Positions 25,709 through 34,126 of a stretch of 64,000 bases of DNA are shown piece after piece. The translations under genes were made by a program, and so were the position numbers. Source of the DNA: Mycolicibacterium sp. P9-64 (GTDB lineage: Bacteria; Actinomycetota; Actinomycetes; Mycobacteriales; Mycobacteriaceae); contig NZ_NPKO01000007.1 of the NCBI RefSeq assembly GCF_008329605.1, forward strand, positions 310,001-374,000, read 5' to 3'. Below the pieces are notes generated by a model. It made no database searches and had not been told where the DNA came from. It saw only the letters and a list, made by a program, of their open reading frames with translations. The first letter of the stretch is position 1. Each line of letters begins with the position of its first letter.

Positions 25709-26803
25709 ATGACGGTTGGATCCATCGCCACGAAGTCCGACATCCAGGTCGCCAACCGCCTCGACAAAACCGATTGGATCTCGATCGCCGGGATCGGCGG
25801 CGTCGTCCTGTTCCTGCACGTGTTCGGCTGGGGAGTCCTGGTTCTCGGCGTCGCGCCCCAGCACATCACGCTCGGGTCGGCGGGCGTCTTCGGCGTCGGG
25901 CTCGGTGTCACCGCCTATCTGCTCGGCGTGCGCCACGCCTTCGATGCCGACCACATCGCGGTCATCGACAACACCACGCGCAAGCTCGTCGGGGAGGGCA
26001 CCCGATCGCTGTCCGCCGGTTTCTGGTTCTCGCTCGGGCACTCCAGCGTCGTGTTCGGACTGGCGTTCCTGCTCGCGCTCGGCGTCCGGGCGCTCGTCGG
26101 CCCCGTGCAGGACGAGGGATCGCCGATGCTGCAGACCCTCGGGCTGATCGGCTCGGTGGTGGCTGGCACCTTCCTCATCCTGATCGGGTTGACCAACCTG
26201 TTCGCGGTGGTCGGCATCGCCAAGGTGTTCCGCAACATGCGCAACGGCGAGTTCGACGAGGCCGAGCTCGAACGCCAGCTCAACAACCGCGGCTTCCTGG
26301 CCCGGCTGCTCGGGCGCGTCATGCGCCGCGTGAGCAAGCCGTGGCACCTCTACCCGGTCGGACTGCTGATGGGGCTGGGCTTCGACACCGCGACCCAGGT
26401 GGCGCTGCTGGTGTTGGCGGCGGGGACGGCGGCCTTCACGCTGCCCTGGTACGCCATCCTCGTGCTGCCCGTGCTGTTCGCCGCGGGGATGAGCCTCTTC
26501 GACGCACTCGACGGCATCTTCATGGCGCGGGCCTATGGCTGGGCGTTCCTCAAGCCGATCCGCAAGGTGTACTACAACCTCACCATCACGGTGCTCTCGG
26601 TGATCGTCGCGCTGATCATCGGCGTTATCGTGCTGACCGGTCTGCTCGTCGACCGACTCGGCATCGAGTCGGGTCCGCTGGCCTACATCGCGTCGGCCAA
26701 CCTGGAGTCCGTTGGCTTCCTGATCGTCGGGTTGTTCGTCGTGGTCTGGCTGGCCGCCCTCGCCTTCTGGCGCTTCGGCAGGGTCGAGGAGCGGTACGGC
26801 TAA
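25709..26803 (+). CDS. nicT: nickel/cobalt permease (NiCoT family)
   Basis: A 364-residue secondary transporter with eight predicted membrane helices. The NiCoT signature is RHAFDADHIAVIDNTTR in helix II, followed by GFWFSLGHSSVVF and LGFDTATQ. These His/Asp residues bind Ni2+ or Co2+. M. tuberculosis NicT (Rv2856) is 372 aa. It may supply cobalt for the cob genes in this window and nickel for urease or hydrogenase. Its stop overlaps that of mtr by 4 bp, tail to tail. Confidence 0.93.
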   Translation: MTVGSIATKSDIQVANRLDKTDWISIAGIGGVVLFLHVFGWGVLVLGVAPQHITLGSAGVFGVGLGVTAYLLGVRHAFDADHIAVIDNTTRKLVGEGTRSLSAGFWFSLGHSSVVFGLAFLLALGVRALVGPVQDEGSPMLQTLGLIGSVVAGTFLILIGLTNLFAVVGIAKVFRNMRNGEFDEAELERQLNNRGFLARLLGRVMRRVSKPWHLYPVGLLMGLGFDTATQVALLVLAAGTAAFTLPWYAILVLPVLFAAGMSLFDALDGIFMARAYGWAFLKPIRKVYYNLTITVLSVIVALIIGVIVLTGLLVDRLGIESGPLAYIASANLESVGFLIVGLFVVVWLAALAFWRFGRVEERYG

Positions 26804-28191
26804 ACGAGGCCGAGCAGCGCGTTCTCGATGACCTCGGAGAGCGCGGGGTGGATCCAGTACTGGCCGGTGGCAACCTCTTTCGCGGTCTGGCCGAAGCTCA
26901 TCGCCTGAATGATCGGCTGAATCAGCGATGACGCCTGATAGCCCATCAGGTGGGCGCCGAGGATCTTTCCCGTGGCGCGATCACCGATCAGCTTGACGAT
27001 GCCGTGCTCGTCCTCCATCGCCCACCCGTACGCGGTATCGCCGTAGCGCTGCACCTTGACCACGATGTCGTGGCCGGCCTCGATCGCTTCGGACTCGGTG
27101 AGCCCGACCGTCGCGATCTGCGGCTCGGTGAACACCGCCGCCGGGACGAACCGGTGGTCGCTCTTGGTCATCGCGGCGGTGTAGTCCCAGTCCTTCAGCA
27201 GGTTGTGGCGCACCACGCGCATCTCGTGGTTGGCGACGTGCTTGAGCTGATACGCCGACGACACGTCGCCGAGCGAATAGATACCGCGGGCGGTGGTGCG
27301 CTGGTACTCGTCGACCACCACCATGCCGTCTTCCACCTGAACACCCGCCAGCTCGGCGTCGAGCCGGTCACCGTTCGGAACGCGGCCCGTGGCGACCAAG
27401 AGCATGTCGGCGCTGAGCGTCTTGCCGTCGTCGAGCTCGAGCACGATCCGGTCACCGTCCTGATGGGACCCGATGACGTTCTCGTGCGTGCGCAGGTCCC
27501 ACTTCTTCGCTGCCAGCGCGGTGAACGGATGGCAGATCGCAGCGTCACAGTGGGTGAGCAGCCCGTCGCCGCGCACCACGATGGTCACGTGCACGCCGAG
27601 GGACGAGAAGACGTGCGCGAATTCGGCAGCGATGAATCCGCCGCCGACGATCACCAGATGCTCTGGCAGCGCGGGGATTCGCATGATGGTGTCGCTGGTC
27701 TCGTAGTGCACGCCGCACTCGGCGATCGCCGGGGGAATGCGCACCCGCGAACCGGCGGCGATGACCACCCGGTCGGAGGTGAACTCGTCGCCCGCCTCGG
27801 TGCGCAACGTGTACCGGCCGTCGGGCTGGGTCGGGCCGAACCGGGTGTGGCTGGCGTATACCGTGACGTTGTCCAGCCCGCGCTTGTACGACTCGCCGCC
27901 CGCAGCGATCGGGTCGATGCGGCCGAACACCCGCGACACGATGTCGGGCCAGCGCACCTTGTCGATGCTCGACTCGATGCCGTACCGCGAACTGTTCCTC
28001 ATGGTCTCGGCGACCTCTGCGGCGTAGACGAACATCTTGGTGGGAATGCAACCGACGTTGAGGCAGGTGCCACCGAACGTGCCCTCCTCGCAGATCGCGA
28101 CGCGCATCGATGCGTACCGGGGATCGACGCTGGGATCGGGGATGCTGTTGCCCGAGCCGGTGCCGATGATGGTGAGGTCGTAGTGCTCCAA
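26800..28191 (-). CDS. mtr: mycothione reductase
   Basis: A 463-residue FAD/NADPH disulfide reductase that reduces oxidised mycothiol (M. tuberculosis Mtr, 459 aa). The FAD motif is GTGSGNSIP. The redox pair is Cys42-x4-Cys47 in GTCLNVGCIPTKM. The NADPH-binding VGGGFIAAEFAHV lies in the middle, and the C-terminal HPALSEVIENA supplies the catalytic His. It lies 3 bp downstream of the S33 hydrolase and is probably co-transcribed. Confidence 0.95.
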   Translation of the reverse strand: MEHYDLTIIGTGSGNSIPDPSVDPRYASMRVAICEEGTFGGTCLNVGCIPTKMFVYAAEVAETMRNSSRYGIESSIDKVRWPDIVSRVFGRIDPIAAGGESYKRGLDNVTVYASHTRFGPTQPDGRYTLRTEAGDEFTSDRVVIAAGSRVRIPPAIAECGVHYETSDTIMRIPALPEHLVIVGGGFIAAEFAHVFSSLGVHVTIVVRGDGLLTHCDAAICHPFTALAAKKWDLRTHENVIGSHQDGDRIVLELDDGKTLSADMLLVATGRVPNGDRLDAELAGVQVEDGMVVVDEYQRTTARGIYSLGDVSSAYQLKHVANHEMRVVRHNLLKDWDYTAAMTKSDHRFVPAAVFTEPQIATVGLTESEAIEAGHDIVVKVQRYGDTAYGWAMEDEHGIVKLIGDRATGKILGAHLMGYQASSLIQPIIQAMSFGQTAKEVATGQYWIHPALSEVIENALLGLV

Positions 28192-28194
28192 GTG

Positions 28195-29232
28195 TCAGCC
28201 CTGTTCGGTTTGTGTCGTGCTTGGCCGAGTGCCAGTGTGGGTTTCGGTCCGTAGGTGTCGATCGAGCCAACCATCCAACTCGCGGTATGCCTGCGCGCGG
28301 GGCTCCGACAGCGACAGGAAGACGTCATGCTTGGCGTCGGCGATCGGGGCGACGGTGGTGTGGTTGCCGACGCACCCCGACCACCGTGCGATCTGGGCGA
28401 CGTCGAGCACGGCGTCACCCCGCTGGATCAGGTCGGGATCGGGGGCCTCGCGGACGCTGTGATCCGACCGCAGAATCAGGTTGGGCACCCCGACGTCGAG
28501 CCCGCGGTGCAGCCGCGCCTGGCCTCTGCGGATCGCGTTGATCCAGCCGAATGTCACGGGAAACCCGCCAAGCGGTTTCCAGTCCAGGTTGTAGTCGAAC
28601 TCGCCCGCGTAGTCGCGGTGCAGGGTGCTGCCGTAACCGCCGGGCGTCGGCTTGCGGATGACGTGGCGCTTGCGCAGCCGGGCGAGCGCCACCAGAGCCG
28701 CCGCCGTCGGCGGGGTGCGCAGGACGGCCGGGCCGTGAAGATCGAAGAACGGACTGTTGAGGATCAGCGCGGCGACGTCGAACGCCGCTGCCCCACCGCG
28801 GCGACGCAGCCGGTCCAGCCACAGGGTGACGATGAGCCCGCCCGCGGAGTGCCCGTACAGACACATCGTCGCCCCATCGGTGTCGGCGGCGATGATCTCG
28901 AGCGCGCGGTCCAGCTCGACGTCGTAGCTGGCCAGGTTTGTGGTGAAGTGCGGCGTCTGGCCCGGTTGCCGCGATCGCCCACACTTGTGCAGGTCAATGG
29001 CGTAGAAGGCGAAGCCACGGGCGGCGAAGTGGTCGGCCAGCTCCGCGTTGAAGAAGTAGTCGGTGTAACCGTGCAGCGCAAGCACTGCGTGCTGGGCACG
29101 GGTTGGTTCCCCGCGCCGGACGAGTGTGGCGGCGAGGTCGCCCTCGCCGTGGGGATCAGGGCCGAGTGCGATGGTGTGCTGCCAGTATCCGGACAGCACG
29201 TCGGGCTCCCAGCTGGACGCCGACGAACTCAC
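28195..29232 (-). CDS. alpha/beta hydrolase, serine aminopeptidase S33 / lysophospholipase-like
   Basis: A 345-residue hydrolase (Rv2854-like). The VLALHGYTDYFF oxyanion strand and the elbow LYGHSAGGLI (Ser nucleophile) are clear, with later Asp in LRSDHSVREA and His in AKHDVFLS. It resembles monoacylglycerol or lysophospholipase-type hydrolases, but the substrate is unassigned. The start is GTG 29232, supported by a TAAGGT element 7 nt upstream. It precedes mtr by 3 bp in one transcript. Confidence 0.88.
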   Translation of the reverse strand: MSSSASSWEPDVLSGYWQHTIALGPDPHGEGDLAATLVRRGEPTRAQHAVLALHGYTDYFFNAELADHFAARGFAFYAIDLHKCGRSRQPGQTPHFTTNLASYDVELDRALEIIAADTDGATMCLYGHSAGGLIVTLWLDRLRRRGGAAAFDVAALILNSPFFDLHGPAVLRTPPTAAALVALARLRKRHVIRKPTPGGYGSTLHRDYAGEFDYNLDWKPLGGFPVTFGWINAIRRGQARLHRGLDVGVPNLILRSDHSVREAPDPDLIQRGDAVLDVAQIARWSGCVGNHTTVAPIADAKHDVFLSLSEPRAQAYRELDGWLDRHLRTETHTGTRPSTTQTEQG

Positions 29233-29239
29233 GACAGCT

Positions 29240-29245
29240 ACCTTA
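29240..29245 (-). promoter_or_regulatory. -10 element of the S33 hydrolase-mtr operon
   Basis: TAAGGT on the minus strand (29245-29240) ends 7 nt before GTG 29232, so the transcript is probably leaderless. Confidence 0.45.
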
Positions 29246-29315
29246 ACCGCGCACTGTGACGCAACGGACTCCAGCGGAGGCCGGTTGCTGGATTGGAGCT
29301 GGGAGCGGCGGGATA

Positions 29316-29329
29316 ACCTACTAGTAGGT
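29316..29329. promoter_or_regulatory. 14-bp palindrome upstream of mqo
   Basis: ACCTACTAGTAGGT is a perfect palindrome 46-59 bp before the mqo GTG start and 84 bp before the divergent hydrolase gene. It is a candidate operator for an unidentified dimeric regulator. Confidence 0.5.
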
Positions 29330-29374
29330 AGGCCGTATCAAACGGACGCGCGATTGCGAAGGATCAACGAACAG

Positions 29375-30895
29375 GTGTCTGAGCCCAACGGATCCAAGAC
29401 TACGAAGACGGACGTCGTGCTGGTGGGCGCGGGCATCATGAGCGCGACGCTCGGTGCGCTGCTGCGGATGCTGGAGCCCGACTGGTCGATCACGCTCATC
29501 GAACGCCTCGACGGCGCGGCCGCGGAGAGCAGTGATCCGTGGAACAACGCGGGCACGGGGCACTCGGCGCTGTGTGAGTTGAACTACACCCCGCAGCGAT
29601 CCGACGGCACCATCGAGATCACCAAGGCCGTTCACGTCAACGAGCAGTTCCAGGTGTCCCGCCAGTTCTGGGCGCACGCCGTCGAGAACGGCATGTTGCC
29701 CGACGTTCGCAGCTTCCTCAACCCGATCCCACACGTGTCCTTCGTGCACGGCGCCGAGCACCTCGGCTACCTCAAGGCCCGGCGCGAGACGCTGGTCAAG
29801 AACCCGCTGTTCGCGACCATGGAGTACATCGACGACAAGGACGAGTTCGCCCGCAGGCTGCCGCTGATGGCCGCCAAGCGCAACTTCTCCGATCCCGTTG
29901 CGCTCAACTGGACCACGGACGGCACCGACGTCGACTTCGGTTCGCTGTCACGCCAACTCATCGGCTACGGCGCCCAGCGCGGTACGACGACGCTGTTCGG
30001 CCACGAGGTGGACGGCCTGCGCCAGGGTTCGGACGGCCGCTGGACGCTGAAGGTGACCAACCGCCGCACCGGCAGCAAGCGCAAGATCGACGCGAAGTTC
30101 GTCTTCGTGGGTGCCGGTGGCGGTGCCCTTCCACTGCTGCAGAAGTCGGGCATCAAGGAGGCCAAGGGCTTCGGCGGTTTCCCGGTTGGCGGCGAGTTCC
30201 TCCGCACGGGCGACCCGACACTTGCCGCCGCGCATCAGGCCAAGGTGTACGGCCAGCCTCCGATGGGCGCACCGCCGATGTCCATGCCGCACTTGGACAC
30301 TCGCGTCATCAATGGCAAGTCGTGGCTGTTGTTCGGCCCGTTCGCCGGCTGGTCGCCGAAGTTCTTGAAGCAGGGCAAGATCACCGACCTGCCGTTCTCG
30401 GTGAAGCCCAACAACCTGGCTTCGATGCTCGGCGTCGGACTCACCGAGATGAGCTTGGTGAACTACCTCGTCGGCCAGCTGCGGCTCAGCGAGGCCGACA
30501 GGGTGGACGCCCTGCGTGAATTCGCGCCGAGCGCGAAGGATTCCGACTGGGAGCTGGACGTCGCGGGGCAGCGGGTCCAGGTGATCCGGCGCAAGGGTGC
30601 CGGTGGCGTGCTGGAGTTCGGCACCACGGTCATCGCGGCCGGCGACGGCAGCCTGGCCGGTCTGCTCGGTGCATCGCCGGGCGCTTCGACCGCGGTGCCC
30701 GCGATGCTCGACGTGCTCGAGCGTTGCTTCCCCGACCGTTTCGCCGGCTGGCAGCCCAAGCTCAAGGAGATGGTGCCCTCGCTGGGCATCGAGTTGTCCA
30801 ACGAGCCAAAGCTATTCGCCGAGGTATGGGACTGGGGTACCAAGGCACTCAAGCTCGACCGGCAGGCCAACGAAGTGCCCGCCGTGACCGCGTGA
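29375..30895 (+). CDS. mqo: malate:quinone oxidoreductase
   Basis: A 506-residue FAD-dependent, membrane-associated enzyme that oxidises malate to oxaloacetate with menaquinone. The N-terminal FAD motif VVLVGAGIMSATLGALL and the conserved SSDPWNNAGTGHSALCELNY segment are diagnostic. The C-terminal FAD loop TTVIAAGDGSLAGLLGASPG is present. GTG 29375 is chosen because AAGGATC lies upstream and it fits the length in M. tuberculosis (493 aa). The stop overlaps the next ATG by 1 nt. Confidence 0.94.
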   Translation: MSEPNGSKTTKTDVVLVGAGIMSATLGALLRMLEPDWSITLIERLDGAAAESSDPWNNAGTGHSALCELNYTPQRSDGTIEITKAVHVNEQFQVSRQFWAHAVENGMLPDVRSFLNPIPHVSFVHGAEHLGYLKARRETLVKNPLFATMEYIDDKDEFARRLPLMAAKRNFSDPVALNWTTDGTDVDFGSLSRQLIGYGAQRGTTTLFGHEVDGLRQGSDGRWTLKVTNRRTGSKRKIDAKFVFVGAGGGALPLLQKSGIKEAKGFGGFPVGGEFLRTGDPTLAAAHQAKVYGQPPMGAPPMSMPHLDTRVINGKSWLLFGPFAGWSPKFLKQGKITDLPFSVKPNNLASMLGVGLTEMSLVNYLVGQLRLSEADRVDALREFAPSAKDSDWELDVAGQRVQVIRRKGAGGVLEFGTTVIAAGDGSLAGLLGASPGASTAVPAMLDVLERCFPDRFAGWQPKLKEMVPSLGIELSNEPKLFAEVWDWGTKALKLDRQANEVPAVTA

Positions 30896-31356
30896 TGGTC
30901 GCTCCGAGGCGGAGCTGGGCCAAGGATCTGGACGCCGCAACGCTGTACGAACTGCTCAAGCTGCGCGTCGAGGTGTTCGTCGTCGAGCAGGCCACGCCCT
31001 ACCCGGAGCTGGACGGACGCGATCTGCTCGCCGAGACCCGCCACTTCTGGCTGGAGAATCCTGATGGAGGAGTCATCGCGACGCTGCGATTGATGGAGGA
31101 ACATCCCGGTGGCGAGAAGGTGTTCCGGATCGGCAGGGTGTGCACCAAGCGCGCCTACCGCGGGCACGGCCACACCAACCGGCTGATGCAGGCTGCGCTG
31201 GCCGAGGTCGGCGACTACCCCTGTCACATCAACGCACAGACCTACCTGGAGGAGATGTACGCCAAGAATGGATTCGTCCGTTCTGGCGAGGAGTTCCTCG
31301 ACGACGGAATTCCGCACGTCCCGATGGTGCGCGCCGGCATTCACGGCAACCCGTGA
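30895..31356 (+). CDS. ElaA-type GNAT acetyltransferase
   Basis: A 153-residue small acetyltransferase (ElaA family; Rv2851c-like). The LLKLRVEVFVVEQATPYPEL start, the CoA pyrophosphate-binding loop VCTKRAYRGHGHT and the ending NGFVRSGEEFLDDGIPH are typical. It overlaps mqo by 1 nt (TGATG) and the following AAA/VWA gene by 4 nt (GTGA). The substrate is unknown. Confidence 0.9.
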   Translation: MVAPRRSWAKDLDAATLYELLKLRVEVFVVEQATPYPELDGRDLLAETRHFWLENPDGGVIATLRLMEEHPGGEKVFRIGRVCTKRAYRGHGHTNRLMQAALAEVGDYPCHINAQTYLEEMYAKNGFVRSGEEFLDDGIPHVPMVRAGIHGNP

Positions 31357-33251
31357 CGGCTTCCTACCCGTTCAGCGCACTCGTCGGACAGGACCAGCTG
31401 CGACTCGCGCTGGTGCTGTGCGCCGTGCGGCCCGAGATCGGCGGCGTGCTGATCCGCGGCGAGAAGGGCACCGCGAAGTCGACGGCGGTGCGCGGTCTCG
31501 CGAGCGTGCTGTCCGCGGTCGACGCCGATGCCAGGCTCGTCGAATTGCCCATCGGCGCAACCGAAGACCGCGTTGTTGGCTCACTGGACCTGCAGAAGGT
31601 GCTGCGCGACGGCGAGCATGCGTTCTCGCCGGGACTGCTGGCCCGAGCGCACGGCGGCGTGCTCTACGTCGACGAGGTCAACCTCCTACACGACCACCTG
31701 GTCGACGTGCTGCTCGACGCGGCCGCGATGGGCAGGGTGCACGTGGAGCGCGACGGTGTCTCACACAGCCACGAGGCCCGTTTCGTGTTGATCGGCACCA
31801 TGAATCCCGAAGAGGGCGAACTGCGTCCGCAGTTGCTCGACCGGTTCGGCCTGACGGTCGACGTGTCCGCCTCCCGCGACGTCGACGTGCGGGTCGAGGT
31901 GATCCGTCGGCGCATGGACTTCGAGGCCGACCCCGAGGAGTTTGCCGCGCGCTACGCCGATGACGACGCCGACCTGGCCCGCCGGATCGCTGCCGCCCGC
32001 GCGGCGGTCGCCGACGTGGTGCTGCCCGATGGCGAGCTGCGACGGATCGCTTCACTCTGCGCGGCCTTCGACGTGGACGGCATGCGTGCCGATCTGGTGG
32101 TGGCACGGACGGCGGTGGCGCACGCGGCGTGGCGGGCGTCCGGGGCGAGCGAAGCGACGGGGGAAAACCGTACCGGGGAGAAGGCGCCGACGGTCGTCGC
32201 CGACGACATTCGCATCGCGGCCGAACTGGCCCTGCCGCACCGGCGCCGTCGTGACCCCTTCGACGATCCGGGGCTCGACCCCGAACAACTGAACGAAGCG
32301 CTGGCCCAAGCCGGGGACCCTCCTTCGGAGCCCGAGCACGACCCGGACCCCGATCCGCCGGGCGGTGGAGGGCACTCCGGTGAGGCGCCGGAACAGGCTG
32401 CACCCCAGGGCGGTTCGCACTCGGGTGGATCGCGGCCCAACGCGCCGGCCGCGGCTGCCTTCCGGACCAAGGCGCTGGTGGTGCCAGGGGTCGGCGAGGG
32501 TGCGCCCGGTCGTCGGTCGCGGGCCAGGAACCGCACCGGCACGACGGTCTCGGCTACCGGCGATCCCGATGCCGGCCACGGCCTGCACCTGTTCGGCACC
32601 CTGCTCGCCGCCGCGCACCACCAGCAACGGCCAGGCCGGGTGTCGGTGGGCGCGCGAGACGTGCGGCGCGCGATTCGCGAAGGGCGCGAAGGCAATCTGG
32701 TGATCTTCGTCGTCGACGCCTCGGGCTCGATGGCAGCACGCGACCGAATGGCTGCCGTCGGAGGGGCGACGCTATCTCTGCTTCGCGACGCGTATCAGCG
32801 CCGCGACAAGGTCGCCGTCATCACCTTCCGTGGACAGCGGGCAGATCTGGTGTTGCCTCCGACGTCGTCGGTGCACATCGCCAGCCGCAGGCTGGCGCGG
32901 TTCGACACCGGGGGCAAGACCCCGCTGGCGCAAGGCCTACTGGCGGCGCGTGACGTGGTGCTGCGGGAGAGGACTCGCGACCGCGCCCGCCGCAGCCTGG
33001 TGGTGGTGCTGACCGACGGTCGCGCCACGGGTGGCCCCGACCCGCTGGGCCGCACCAGGAGCGCGGCACGACTGCTTCGGGCGGAGGGCGCAGCCGCAGT
33101 CGTGGTGGATTGCGAGACGTCCTATGTGAGACTGGGTTTGGCCGAGGACCTGGCCAACCACCTTGGCGCTCCCGCCGTGCGGCTCTCGCAGCTCCGTGCG
33201 GACGCCTTGACCCGCTTGGTGAAGTCCGGGACCGAGCTCGGCGCCGCTTGA
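31353..33251 (+). CDS. Mg-chelatase-like AAA+ / VWA protein
   Basis: A 632-residue fusion of a ChlI/BchI-like AAA+ ATPase and a ChlD/BchD-like von Willebrand A domain (Rv2850c-like). Walker A is GEKGTAKST and Walker B is LYVDEVNLL. The C-terminal VWA domain carries the MIDAS motif VVDASGSMAARD and the later VVLTDGRATGG. The acidic/Pro-rich linker contains an in-frame copy of the GAGCGAAGCGAC repeat encoding ASEATG. Operonic placement with cobO, cobB and cysG suggests assisting cobalt insertion with CobN (inference). GTG start. Confidence 0.9.
   Translation: MTASYPFSALVGQDQLRLALVLCAVRPEIGGVLIRGEKGTAKSTAVRGLASVLSAVDADARLVELPIGATEDRVVGSLDLQKVLRDGEHAFSPGLLARAHGGVLYVDEVNLLHDHLVDVLLDAAAMGRVHVERDGVSHSHEARFVLIGTMNPEEGELRPQLLDRFGLTVDVSASRDVDVRVEVIRRRMDFEADPEEFAARYADDDADLARRIAAARAAVADVVLPDGELRRIASLCAAFDVDGMRADLVVARTAVAHAAWRASGASEATGENRTGEKAPTVVADDIRIAAELALPHRRRRDPFDDPGLDPEQLNEALAQAGDPPSEPEHDPDPDPPGGGGHSGEAPEQAAPQGGSHSGGSRPNAPAAAAFRTKALVVPGVGEGAPGRRSRARNRTGTTVSATGDPDAGHGLHLFGTLLAAAHHQQRPGRVSVGARDVRRAIREGREGNLVIFVVDASGSMAARDRMAAVGGATLSLLRDAYQRRDKVAVITFRGQRADLVLPPTSSVHIASRRLARFDTGGKTPLAQGLLAARDVVLRERTRDRARRSLVVVLTDGRATGGPDPLGRTRSAARLLRAEGAAAVVVDCETSYVRLGLAEDLANHLGAPAVRLSQLRADALTRLVKSGTELGAA
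32142..32164 (+). repeat. dispersed GAGCGAAGCGAC repeat inside the AAA/VWA gene
   Basis: GGGGCGAGCGAAGCGACGGG lies in-frame in the linker of the chelatase-like gene. The same core forms the 31-bp array at 40781-40932 and occurs at 22406-22417. Confidence 0.6.
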
Positions 33252-33273
33252 TCGACTGGCAGGGAGAGATTCG

Positions 33274-33888
33274 ATGCCACAGGGCCAACCGCTCACCATT
33301 CCCGACGACGGGCTGACCACCAAGGCCCGGCGCAATGCGCCGCTGCTTGCGGTGCACACCGGGCCCGGCAAGGGAAAGTCGACCGCAGCGTTCGGGATGG
33401 CGTTGCGTGCGTGGAATCAGGGCTTCGACGTCGCGGTGTTCCAGTTCGTGAAGAGCGCCAAGTGGAAGGTGGGCGAGGAGGCGGCCTTTCGCGAGCTCGG
33501 CCGCCTGCACGACGAGCAGAATGTTGGCGGGCCGGTGGAGTGGCACAAGATGGGCTCGGGTTGGTCGTGGTCACGCAAGCCGGGCAGCGATGACGATCAC
33601 GCCGCCGCCGCTGCCGACGGCTGGGCGGAGATCTCCCGCAGGCTCGCCGAGGATCGTCACGACTTCTACGTGCTCGACGAGTTCACCTATCCGCTGAAGT
33701 GGGGGTGGGTGGACACCGAAGAAGTGGTCTCGACACTGGTTTCTCGCCCCGGCAATCAGCATGTCGTGATCACGGGAAGGGACGCCCCGCCTGCACTTCT
33801 CGACGCCGCCGACTTGGTGACCGAGATGACCAAGGTCAAGCACCCGATGGACACCGGCCGCAAGGGCCAGCGCGGCATCGAGTGGTGA
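33274..33888 (+). CDS. cobO: corrinoid adenosyltransferase
   Basis: A 204-residue CobA/CobO-type enzyme that adenosylates cob(I)yrinic acid a,c-diamide. The modified P-loop GPGKGKSTAAFG is near residue 30, followed by VFQFVKSAKW and the VLDEFTYPLKWGW strand. The length matches M. tuberculosis CobO (207 aa). GGGAGAG precedes the ATG, 22 bp after the AAA/VWA gene. It probably starts the cobO-cobB-cysG portion of the corrinoid operon. Confidence 0.95.
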   Translation: MPQGQPLTIPDDGLTTKARRNAPLLAVHTGPGKGKSTAAFGMALRAWNQGFDVAVFQFVKSAKWKVGEEAAFRELGRLHDEQNVGGPVEWHKMGSGWSWSRKPGSDDDHAAAAADGWAEISRRLAEDRHDFYVLDEFTYPLKWGWVDTEEVVSTLVSRPGNQHVVITGRDAPPALLDAADLVTEMTKVKHPMDTGRKGQRGIEW

Positions 33889-33900
33889 CTACCCCCCTTC

Positions 33901-34117
33901 CCGCGAGCGTGCGTGTCCGCGGGCAACACGCCGGGTTCTTTTCAGCATCTGCGCACGCTCGTCGCGACCTAGCCTTGCGCAGAGTGCTGCCATGTTGCGG
34001 CCGGTCGGGCCGGCAGACTGGGGTACCCCGCTTGCGGGGCGCACGCACGTCGCGATCGAGCGTGCGCAAAGTGTCACTGTTTGGCGGCGCATCGCCCGCA
34101 GACACGCGCGCTCGCGG
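33901..34117. repeat. 217-bp MITE-like element with long inverted arms
   Basis: The cobO-cobB gap is a large imperfect palindrome. Outer segments 33901-33924 and 34094-34117 match as inverse copies at 22 of 24 positions. Inner segments 33950-33968 and 34049-34068 match at 19 positions with one gap. Arms are about 68 bp around an 80-bp centre containing CCCCGC-TT-GCGGGG (34026-34039). No transposase is present. The element may be a non-autonomous repeat, or an RNA hairpin between cobO and cobB. Confidence 0.7.
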
Positions 34118-34126
34118 GGAACGGGA

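Noticed and set aside
33992..34126. N-terminal extension of cobB into the inverted-arm element
   Set aside because: The extra residues are encoded by the repeat, are not CobB-like, and ATG 34127 fits the family start.
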